DNA from: Tiliqua scincoides | Lineage: Eukaryota > Chordata > Lepidosauria > Squamata > Scincidae | DNA: 64,000 nt | NCBI RefSeq assembly: GCF_035046505.1 | Contig: NC_089823.1 | Span: 29,436,388-29,500,387, forward strand | Reading direction: 5' to 3' | In this document: positions 53,924 through 64,000 of the stretch, piece by piece | Numbering within the stretch: the stretch's first letter is position 1 | Layout of the letters: every line of letters begins with the position of its first letter | Program-made: the position numbers and the translations under genes | The notes under the pieces: model-generated | Seen by the model: the letters and a program-made list of their open reading frames with translations, nothing else | The model's database searches: none | Told to the model about the DNA's origin: nothing

Positions 53924-56059
53924 CTTAATGTAAGTAAAAAACATGTCGACTGAGATTATCTTTCTTGAATAAGGAAAATTGTTGTTTAATCCTTATTCCA
54001 AAATGGCCAATCAGCATTCATTTCAAGCACTGAAAGCAAGAAGACTGATTCATCTTGAAATATTTCTAGTAATATTTTGTGACACCGAAGAGGGATGATT
54101 AAATGTAGTCTTAACTTTACAGGGCTAATTGGCCTGAATTTTTATTTCTGTTTTCTCCTCAACTTCAAAAGAATCTTTGTAGCCTTCACTACAGCTTCCA
54201 AAGTTATGCTTATATGGTAGTGAAAGCTTAAAAAGTATAAACATAAATTACTGAATTTGCTGTAAGTTGATATATAGGTCTTGAGAGAACTTTTACCATC
54301 CTAAGCATAGACATAGAAGAAGAAAACCTGATTTTCAAGCTCAGTGATGACCTGTATAAATACCAAAATCCACATGAAAAAGCAGAACTTGGTACTATAT
54401 CCTTTAAGTATTCCAATATTTGCCTTTTAACATAGCAGCCATATATTATTTGCTAATCAGAGCAAATCTGATCCAAGTAACATGATAGTAAAAAAAGTGA
54501 TTGTTTCATAAATCCCATTAGTACCAATTTTAGAAGGCAATAGAACAGACTCACAAGTAACAGAAAGAAGAGCATTTACACCATCTCTCACACCATACTA
54601 CAGTGGCCAGTAGTTTGAACCAAGACATTGATATTTTGTGGGAGAATATAATTTCATTTCAAAAATACAGTTCCAAAACAAGGATTACGATTCAGGTATT
54701 TTAAATACGTACTTCACATAACATTGGCACTGCATCTAACTCCAAACAAGGGTTAATGGTACTGAAAGTTATGGGGAACTGCATCAAGTAGAATTAGGGC
54801 AGAGCAAAGGCCTTGCCTCTGCTGCTGGGCTAAGAAGCACCACGGGAGGAGGACCGGTTCAGTCTATATTTGGCAGAGGGAGGGCAACTGTCCTTATTTG
54901 TCCATTCAAAATGTCTTTTCCAGTGGCTAGATGCTCGTGTTTTGTTTTCTTTAAAGGGTAGTTCCCTGTCCCGCAGAACTCACCAGTGGTTCCACCTATC
55001 TTCTGATACAAGCCACTCTGTGAAAAGCAGCATATAATAATTTAGCAAAACATCTAATCTACCAGCAAAGAGTTTAATGAACTTCAGTCTGAGTATCTTT
55101 ATAGTGATTTTTCAAGTGCTTGCACAAGCTATTTCATCAAGTGAGACTACTTAATATTCTTGCAGATAGACTGCCTTTCCCAGTATATTATGTCATTTTT
55201 CCAAGGAGTCCAAGAAATTGATAGTTATGAGAAGCTATGCTGTAAAGAGATTAAGCAGTAGAATCCCCTGTAGTAGCACAGTTTACTAGACTGCAGGCAC
55301 CTGCCAGATTCCATGGATTTAGTTATTCACAACTCTGCGCCCTGTCCCGTGCCCATTACCATTTAGATCCTTACTGCTGTGAAAACATTCTCTCTTTTAC
55401 AGGTTGTCCTATATTTGCAAGCTTAATAGTGTGCAGGCAGGCTTCAGGCAGCCTGAATGCTTGAAGAGATTCATCTGATTGAGTTTCTTCAAGCATTCAG
55501 GCTGCCTGCAGCCTGCCTGAACCCACTTCAAGCTTGCATGCTTATTATCAACTGGTAAAAGGAAGAACATTTTTGCAGCAGTAAAGATCTAAACAACATT
55601 AATGGGTCTGAGGGGGGCATGGAGATAAGGTTCCTCCATAACTGTGGGAGATCCCTGAAGATATGGGGGGCATCCCTGTATAGACCTCTTCAGATAGCCA
55701 CAGATATGTTTCTCCACATATTCCTGTATGAGCAGGAGCAACAGCAGGAGAATGAGTCACTTACAGAAGCCCAACTCCTACAGTCACATAACGGTCCCTG
55801 TCTCTTTCCTTCCCATGATCAGCATTTGTTGTTACAGAGAACCACCATAGGAAGAAATGGGAGGGGGTTGTCCCCTTCATTAAGACATCACGTGTGTGGC
55901 TGGGGCTGAGGATCATACTCTCCATGTACAGGAACTCATGGGAGAAAAAAATCTGAAGAAGGCTTCTATGTCAAGTTCATTTGTCACAGCCTGCTGCAGT
56001 TGTGTGTTGGTTATTACAGGTGTCTGAGGCCACTCTAAATAAATAGCCAAATTTTGGAG
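53924..56059 (-). other. Last SPART intron, proximal part
   Basis: No second SPART exon is visible. Holds the hairpin at 55413-55540. The intron continues through the LTR element to at least 64000. Confidence 0.6.
55413..55540. repeat. Hairpin-forming inverted repeat in SPART intron
   Basis: Arms 55434-55466 and 55487-55519 (CAGGCAGGCTTCAGGCAGCC... against its inverse) match at 32 of 33 with a 20-base loop. Weaker pairing extends out through GCAAGCTT / AAGCTTGC. Confidence 0.85.
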
Positions 56060-56063
56060 CTAA

Positions 56064-56553
56064 TGTTAGAAATTTTAGGGGTTAACCTAACTTCTCTCAG
56101 AGGAGGAACATTAGGAAAAAACATGACTCGTGTTTTCTGTTAAAAACAAGGTAGAAAATGTCAAGATGACCTGCAGAGAAAAACATGTGTGTCATAGCTT
56201 TCCCAAAAAGAACATTCCAGGGTGTTGTGAAATCAAAGTTGCAAGCCAGAACTTCTATACATGGCTCCCAGTGAGGGCTAGAGCCATGCACCAGTATGCC
56301 AAATAAGGAGAGGGAAGTGACATGAATATCACATGGGTCACTTGTTTTTCATAGAGTACAAGTATAGGAGTTTTGGGTGTGGTTTGGGGAAGAAATCAAA
56401 GATCCACCATGGGGTAACTTAAAACCTGTATCCATCCAAATCTATTCTTAATCTGTAAATAGCATGTAAATAAATTTTCTATATGCTTATAAAGAAGTCT
56501 ATGTCTGCTTAGCAATTTGACCCAGAGACCAAGTCCCAAAAATCTCTCTATCA
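56064..56553 (+). repeat. 5' LTR of the 7.3-kb element
   Basis: Direct copy of 62906-63395. An AATAAA lies about 80 bases before its end (near 56470), as expected for a retroviral poly(A) signal. Confidence 0.92.
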
Positions 56554-59500
56554 GTTGGCTGACCCAGATGGGACTCTGGTTGTTCTCTGCTAAGCAGTTA
56601 GGAAAAAACAAGCAACTTAAATTGGAAAAGACATGGGATACAGGTTCTCCCTGTACATGATGATTTCTCCCCTGATTGCACATGATGTCTAATGGTGTGA
56701 GTGGTGCAAGCAGGTAAGTATGTGTTTAAGTGTTGTCTAAGTGTCTGTCTGTCTGGTCGACCAGAGTGAAGTGCAGTGGAGCTGCAGTAGAGTTGCTGCA
56801 TGAGGGTGTGGACCTCAAAGTAAGTACAGGGTACAGAAGTACAGTAATGTACAAGGTACCTACCACAAGGAAGAAAGAGTACAATAGGAGCAGGTGTCCT
56901 TGTCCTGGGTACCTTGTCCTTGGTACCTTAAGTAAACCTTGTTGGGTAAATAAGGGCCCTTGGGGACAAGTGTGTATATCCCCGGTGACTGTCTGGGTAA
57001 GACAGGTTCCAGTTCTGGGTGGCCAGAACTGCGGTGAAACAGGTAAAAAAACAAACAAACAAACATTGTCTAGACCCTTGTGTGTGGTAGACATACCTGT
57101 GGGAAAGTTAGTAAGCAATCTTTAATTAGTGCTCACTGTCCTTTTAGAGAAAGAGTTTAAATTTGTAAATATTAGAGTGACTCAAGCAGTTTCTGTAGTT
57201 AAAAATTCGCTTTAGCAGCATATCAACTTGGCAGTTCTCCTAAAAATAGTCAGTGAATCTGCTTCCTGTCTAAGGCTGTGTTGTTTTAAGCTAAAGTGAG
57301 TTAATAGTTTTAACAGAGCTGTGTGCTTTTATGTGCTGGTTTAAAAAGAATATGGGCCAAAGTAAGAATTTAGGAGGAGCGAATACGAGGAAAGTTAAGA
57401 AAAAAATTAAAAGGACACTGTGCCCATTGTTGATTCAACAATGAAATCTAACAGAAGTTAGTACCTGAAGTAGTAAGGCTGTCGTGGCATGAAGAGAAGA
57501 GAGGTAAGATTGTATTGTAAGTGCTTTCAGTGTTGGAAACCTCGGAATGGAGGGAAGTCTGAAGTAAGTATAAAATGTTTAATTCTTTTGCATGTACATT
57601 AGAGCTGTAAATTATAAGCATGTGTAATGTGAAATATGCTATTTATAAGTGCAGATGTGTATAGAGTGAGTAATGTGTTTGGATTGTTTGAAGTCCATGG
57701 ACATGTGTGAAGTGTGAGAATGAGAGTAATAAAGTAAATATAATATATGCTATAGTATTATGAAGTGCTCTTTGTCAAAGTTCTTCCCTCACAGGAATTG
57801 CTAATTGTTATGCAAACGTTAGTAAGCGTCACTTCCAAAGTGACTGTGAACTTAAGTAATGAACTCATTATGATTTTGACTCTATGCTGCCTGTTTATTT
57901 CATGTTTCTGTGTTTCATGTTGTCTATCACATGTGTCTTATCTCCTATTGTCTAAATAGGGTATGTAAACTTCTTTAATTCCTCTAGTTGCAATTAGTGC
58001 TTCTAGTTGACTGGTGAAGTCAGCTAACGGCAGTGATTTTTTTTTACAGTGGAGTGAAGTCACTCCAGTTTTCAGCCTGGCCAGGCGAGGGAAATCTGAG
58101 TTTCCCTAGTTTATACATGTTTTTAGAACTTTAAAAAGTCACTTTCTTTACAGTTTCCTTTACAGTTTCCTTAAAACTTTCCTGAGTTTTTTCAGTTTAA
58201 ATGTTAAAAGAAAGAAATTCCTGCTTGTGCTTGTGCTTGTGCTAAAATTGTCTGTCTGAGAGTTCACCAGTTGTTTAGCAATTTCCCAGACTAGTTGCGT
58301 AAGCTCCCTGTTGCAGCTATTTTTAACTATGGTCTGCTCAGTTCGGGTAAGAATTTTTCTTTTCTGCGCAGTCTATAATTTATTCAATGTTTAATCTTGA
58401 ATGTACGCCAGTGTGCATGTCATAAGTAATGCTGTCCAGCCATAACTTTGTACTCAAAAAATTGAAAAGATTTTACTTGCAAGTAAAATAATGCTTGAAA
58501 TGATTTTTTTAAAGGCTGCACCTCAAGGTACTAGTCCACAAAGAGGATTTTAGTAGCTTGCTGAACGGCAAGGCAAGATTCTGAACTTATGTTCCCAATA
58601 AACAATAAACCAACATGGCAAAAGGATTTTTACTTGTTGAGTACCTGAGTTGCAAGAAGTTGTAAGAGCAGCAGTTGATGGAGTGTCTAAAACCCTTGAG
58701 GACAAAGTCTTCCCTCAGTAAAGCTAAAAGCAAGTTGCAAAGCTATCCCCTTGGTTTCCCCTTCCCATTGGAGGTCTACAGTTGCATTCCAGTCTGGTAG
58801 GTTCCTAGCAGTCTACGGAAGTGCCACCTTGTCACCTTCTGTGGGTTGTAGGTTCCTTGCAGCTAGGAATACAAGCCCTTCTGTGTTGTTAAGTTACTTT
58901 GGGTCAAGCTTTGCAATGCTGCTAAGTCTAAACCGTACATATTCATAACACCCTCCTCTGCTGACTGAACCTGAATGAATCTCATAGTTGTTTGCAGTGC
59001 TGCAATAAGATCTGTCTTGTTTTCACCCTGGAACGCAGACTGTTGTAGCCCCTGCCTGCTTTGCAAGTGGCTGTATCTCTTCTGGCTTTCCTACAACCGT
59101 GATCTTGGGTAGGAAGTGTCAGTGTTACTTAGCTATGTTGCTGGGTGGGTGATGGTGCTAGTTTCCTTTCTTCCTATGCTAGATACATCTTTGTACCTAG
59201 CCTAGTTACTAATAGGATTTAGAGCTGCAGTGCATGCCAGTGAGTCTGTATTCTAGAAGAGCCTGATGTGCAATTGCACACCTCTTTGTAGTGAAGTATC
59301 CACATTTTGATGGAAAAAATGCTAGTCCCCTAAAGTTAGTTAGCTTGGCTAGCTCAGCTGATGTTTCTCAGTCCCAACCTCTGCCCTGTTATTTCTGTGC
59401 CAGAACTGTCCCCTCATACCCCGGTCCTCAGACCCAGATTTTTCTACAGCGTCGCTGTTATAGGTACAGCAGCAGCCAGAGCTGTGGTAGTAGATTGCTA

Positions 59501-60159
59501 GCAAGTTCTTGTAGAGGGCCTTGCTGTAAGGATGAGGCAGTAGCCCAGCTAGAGTGCGATTAATGTAACATTGTGCAAGTGGGCTGTACAGTAATATGCC
59601 TGAGTGTGCAGAAACTCGGAATGACATAAGAATCCAAAATCCCAACAAGATCCCTGCAAAGAGCAGGATGGCCCCAAAGGTGACCCCACCAAAAGGAGGT
59701 TGAAGAGTCCCACCAGTAGATTCTAGACTGGGACCATCATCGCACATGCCCAGCTGTCCAGAGACCCTTGTAGCTCCAAAGCCCTTTCTTAGCATAAGGA
59801 GAAAGTGGCAGCGAAGAGACCTCTGGAACGCCTTTGTGCTCCAGGAACCCTGAATCGATCCTTTCAGAGCGTGTGTCTAATTCCATGGCAGCTTCTTTTT
59901 TAGCTGCACTCCGAACCTGAGTTCTGTACCCAGTCCCCAAAAATAGTCCTACTTCCTTTCTTATCCCTTGGAATTTTTATCCCTTGATTTCTAAATTGTG
60001 TTTCTGTTGTGTGTATCCTTGCTGAATCAGCCCCACATCTAGTCTTTGCTAGTTGCTCAGGTGCTGATTTCAGAAGGGGTGAATTAATTTGTGTGCATTT
60101 AAATAAGAAAGCTAATGTTGCAAAATGCAAGGCTCAAATAGTTTGTATGTTTAGTTACT

Positions 60160-60435
60160 ACTATAGCAACCTTCAGTCTTGAAAGACTATGATATCGCAT
60201 TCTGAAGGGTAGTTCTAAAACAGTGTCTAGTGTGACCAAAAAGCCAATTCGGGAGTGGCTGTCTCTTTCACACTGGGAGCAAGTGTAGTCTGTCCTTGGT
60301 CTGTCTCCCTAGTTATAAGTCTTCCTTCTTTGTCTTTTTGCCTCAGTCTGTTGGCAAAGTGTCTCTTCAAACTGAGAGAGGCCATGCTGTGTAGCCTGTC
60401 TCCAAGCGGGCCACTTGGAGGCCAGGGTTTCCTGT
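60160..60435 (-). mobile_element. 3' end of the 43513 LINE family inside the LTR element
   Basis: Reverse complement of about 44060-44330 with many changes. It lies wholly inside the LTR element's interior. Confidence 0.75.
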
Positions 60436-62905
60436 GTTAAAGTCTATTCCTAAAGTTTTAAATCCCTTTTGCAATTTCTATCAAAAGTTACCTTTGTGTT
60501 GAAAGTGCACAACAGTATAAATATGTGTTAACAGTGTCTGTGTAAGCTAACTACAGGAAATTTTTTTGAAGCACATTCAAATTGTAAATTAAAATAATAA
60601 TTAAAAAAGTAATAATCTCTTGAAGAAAAAATTTCCTTGCTATGCTACTTTATTGTCATCTTAAAGTTCAAATTGTAACCCCTTCCAGTTCTCTTCTGGT
60701 ACCAGGGTAGCCTATTCTATTAGTGTGCCACTGTGCTGTTATGTTGTTTATGATGCTGCCATCAGAAGGACGCTTCTGCTGGCAGTATAAAGTTGATTAA
60801 GTATTACATGAAGTAATTAATTTTGCTGTAATTTGCCATTTGGCATATGTGTGTTTTCGTTAGTATTTTCTTTTATTATCTACCATGTATAATAACATGC
60901 TTATCAAGTATATGTAAAAGAAGGTTAAAGAAAATTTGCAAATGCAGGAGCAAGGTGATTTGAGTAAATAATCCTTAAAATAATGGGAAAAAAAAAAGAA
61001 CCTCAACGTTCCAAGTTTTATAATCTAAGTTCTGTGCTGAAGTTCTAGGAAATAAGCCAAAAGTTTCTGGGAAGTTGACCAAAATCGTTCAAAGAAAAAA
61101 AAAAAATAAGTTCCTTTTCGTTTCAAGGTTTAAACTAAAGCCTGCAAAGCCATACAAAAACAAGTGAAATGTTTTCTGTCTTTTGATAATTTGTCAAATT
61201 TGTTGTTTTGTATACAAACTTGTTAATTTGTATAGAGCTTATTCTTTTCCAAGTAAACCAAGTGCTTATGTTTAAGGAAATAATCATAAAGCGTGGAAGC
61301 TATCCATTTAGAATGAACTACTACCTGCACACAAAAGAAAAAAATAAAATAGACTTTGTGACTTTGTTTAGAAAAAAGAATTACTAAAACAGTTAATGTC
61401 CTATAGAGCAATATTTTGAACTTTTCCAATAAACTATTTTAAAACATAGACTTTTCCAAAAGATTTCTTAATAGACTCTTTCTTTAATAATTATAACTGT
61501 GTTTATATTTTGTTGTGATGTAATGTTCTGCGAAATGTTTTTTACTGTTCCAACATTTTTCACATTTCATATTTCATAATTGTTCATTATATTGATTTGT
61601 ATTATGTTTTGCAATGTTGTTGTTTTCTTATTGATGAATGAATGTGTAAGAGTTAAGTTGTATGAGGAATGCCTGAAGTGTAACCAAATTGTTATTGTTT
61701 GATTTTAATCAATCAAAAGAGCAATAAGAAGAAAATAAGCTAAAAAGACATAAACATAGTTAACCTATTGCACACCTATTACACCTAGTTAAAAGTAATG
61801 AAATCCAAAGACACTGCAAGTGTGGGTAAATGTAAGTAAAAGGGGAAGCTCTTAAGACGTGTTTCCCTATTTCCCAGAGAGAAGTGTTTTGCAAGACATT
61901 CCTTATTAGTTAAGTGTAAGTAAAGTAATTAAAGTCTAGCTGTAGTAAGACATAACTAGTATAACCTAAGTTTTAAAAAGTTAAGCTATACAAAGGTATA
62001 AGTTTCTTTTCATAAAGTCCTATAAGGTTTTTTCTAAAGTTAGTAAACACAGAGTATCTCTACATAAGAAAGCATTTTCATATAGCTTTAGTTAAGTACA
62101 CTATTCACAAATAAAGTGGTCTGTCCTTAGTATTATTTAAAGTTAAAAAATGGATTTGCAAAGTCTAAAGTACTTCTTTTACAGAATATTACTCTTTTAA
62201 AGAGTTGTATAGTGTGCATTTAAGCATTGTGTCGGCCATAAAATAAGCTAGCTTCTAACTAAGGCACTAGTCTAAAGACAACTTATGTCTAAAGAGACTT
62301 GGGTTGGCTTAGATAACAAGGCCTTTAAAGTATAAGCAGCCATAGATGCACAGCATCAAGTAACACGGATGCTCGTTGCATAAGCAAAATCTGCATAGTC
62401 TAACAAATGTAAAAGTACTACGAACTCAAATATTAAAATTACATATTGATTCACTAAAGATATTGCACTTTATGCAAGGAAACATGTGTTTAAACATATA
62501 TCTCAGTTACTGCTATTAATAGCAGCTTTGCTGTTACAAGAGACTTCCTAAAAGTTGCGTTGTATTCTTTAAGCTACATCATTAATATAGCAACTCTCTT
62601 TCTTGCTATAGTTTCTGTCATCATGACCAGTTCTCTTTCACAGTTAGTCTCCCAAGTATCAAAAATGTACCTTTCCAAGGCAATGCAAGACACTAGAGTT
62701 AGTAAGGCTTCAATACCAAAGAGTTAAGGTGTACTTAAGAAAGTATAGTTAAAACTCATTGTTTTAGTTAAATATACATACAGCTGCATACAAAGGCCTA
62801 GCAAAGGAGTTCAACCAAACACATATGTCCCTAAATCAGTAGTATAAAAGTGTGACCAAGATAAACACCGAGATGTTTATTTTGGTCAAGAAAAAAACGA
62901 AGGAT

Positions 62906-63395
62906 TGTTAGAAATTTTAGGGGTTAACCTAACTTCTCTCAGAGGAGGAACATTAGGAAAAAACATGACTCGTGTTTTCTGTTAAAAACAAGGTAGAAAA
63001 TGTCAAGATGACCTGCAGAGAAAAACATGTGTGTCATAGCTTTCCCAAAAAGAACATTCCAGGGTGTTGTGAAATCAAAGTTGCAAGCCAGAACTTCCAT
63101 ACATGGCTCCCAGTGAGGGCTAGAGCCATGCACCAGTATGCCAAATAAGGAGAGGGAAGTGACATGAATATCACATGGGTCACTTGTTTTTCATAAAGTA
63201 CAAGTATAGGAGTTTTGGGTATAGTTTGGGGAAGAAATCAAAGATCCACCATGGGGTAACTTAAAACCTGTATCCATCCAAATCTATTCTTAATCTGTAA
63301 ATAGCATGTAAATAAATTTTCTATATGCTTATAAAGAAGTCTATGTCTGCTTAGCAATTTGACCCAGAGACCAAGTCCCAAAAATCTCTCTATCA
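62906..63395 (+). repeat. 3' LTR of the 7.3-kb element
   Basis: Pairs with 56064-56553 at roughly 99% identity and is followed by the CTAA duplication. Confidence 0.92.
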
Positions 63396-63399
63396 CTAA

Positions 63400-64000
63400 C
63401 ACAGTTTTTTCCAGGCTGTACATCAAGTCACAGTAACTACTATCTATATTTACACAACTGTCCCACATTAAAAAAAGAGGACACACAAACAGTGAAGTCA
63501 GACACATGAGCTGCCCGATATCAGAACTGCAGTGTGAATTATGGATGTGGATCACTACACATCCATTTGTATTGTCATCTGCTAAGCAAACCGATACACA
63601 CAGCTAATTTGAAGTGTATTCTTCTTGAAGGCAAGAGATTTTTGATATGCAATCTTTTCAAGCTCAAGGGCCACATTGTTCATCTAGCAATCAAAAGATG
63701 GTGTCATACATAGATAAGAGATGGGGTGAATCCTCAAAACAGAGATTAATTGTAGATAACTGCAAGTTACTTATGGCTTTTCACGCTTAGTAGCAACTGA
63801 AAGGTGATCTCCATTTTTCCTATATTTAAATCTAAAATAAGAAGAAAGATGAATATGAGTTGAAGTGTAACACAAAAAAGGAATCTTTCACCCCTTCCAG
63901 CGAGAGAAACATCTCAGCAAACTGAAGCCTATTGTAGCACAAAAGGATGCAGCATGGACTTCTTCAAAATAGCAAAAACCCAGTAAGACCTTGATAAGTC
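63400..64000 (-). other. Last SPART intron, distal part
   Basis: No repeat or exon recognised in the final 600 bases. Confidence 0.5.

Larger units (their letters stand above)
56064..63395 (+). mobile_element. LTR retroelement (fossil) in last SPART intron
   Basis: Two direct 490-bp LTRs (56064-56553 and 62906-63395) start TGTTAG and end ATCA, with about four differences between them, so the insertion looks recent. CTAA flanks both outer ends (56060-56063, 63396-63399), a 4-bp target duplication as in gammaretrovirus-like elements. A primer-binding-like TGG starts 3 bases inside the 5' LTR (56556), and a purine-rich tract (about 62889-62904) precedes the 3' LTR. The 6.35-kb interior has no long open frame and no polymerase I recognise, so it appears broken or non-autonomous. 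It contains a LINE fragment in the opposite sense (60160-60435). It is antisense to SPART. The family is unassigned. Confidence 0.88.

Noticed and set aside
53701-53928. Plus-strand 75-residue frame over the SPART exon
   Set aside because: It is the complementary-strand shadow of the SPART coding exon.
54228-54416. Minus frame as a further SPART exon
   Set aside because: Translation has no spartin similarity and lacks a matching donor and acceptor.
56730-57125. Overlapping 130-residue frames on both strands inside the LTR element
   Set aside because: No retroviral motif and both strands are open equally; treated as chance.

Overview
This is a window of vertebrate nuclear DNA, most likely from a squamate reptile. 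Host exons are small, spliced and far apart. The rest is a dense layer of LINE 3' ends, tRNA-derived SINEs and short inverted-repeat DNA transposons of the kinds common in lizard genomes. No bacterial-type genes, CRISPR arrays or operons are present. The species call is inference from repeat content; I could not search a database.

Two host genes can be read, both on the minus strand. SPART (spartin) contributes only its last coding exon (53734-53923). Its earlier exons must lie beyond position 64000, since I found none between 53924 and the window end. About 4.9 kb downstream begins CCDC169, which is complete: eight coding exons from 48786 to 17819, all with GT/AG junctions and matching phases, giving a 216-residue coiled-coil protein. 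Its start sits in a CpG-rich block (about 48600-49060). The order SPART then CCDC169 on one strand matches human chromosome 13q13. SOHLH2, the next human gene, was not recognised in the 17.8 kb after the CCDC169 stop.

Layout: 1-17800, intergenic DNA downstream of CCDC169, rich in LINE ends, hAT-like and TTAA-type MITEs and a possible old solo LTR; 17819-48786, CCDC169, whose 16.7-kb fourth intron holds most of the repeats, including a 321-bp perfect-centred palindrome and two other LINE families; 48787-53733, the short intergenic stretch and SPART 3' region; 53924-64000, the last SPART intron, which carries a young-looking 7.3-kb LTR element (56064-63395) with 490-bp LTRs and a 4-bp target duplication.

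I found no convincing new multi-gene system. The points most worth a second look are the families of small inverted-repeat elements (three size classes sharing one terminal motif, a TTAA-flanked 80-bp family, two large foldbacks), an antisense L1 fragment with a clean target duplication beside CCDC169 exon 2, and the polymerase-less LTR element in SPART.
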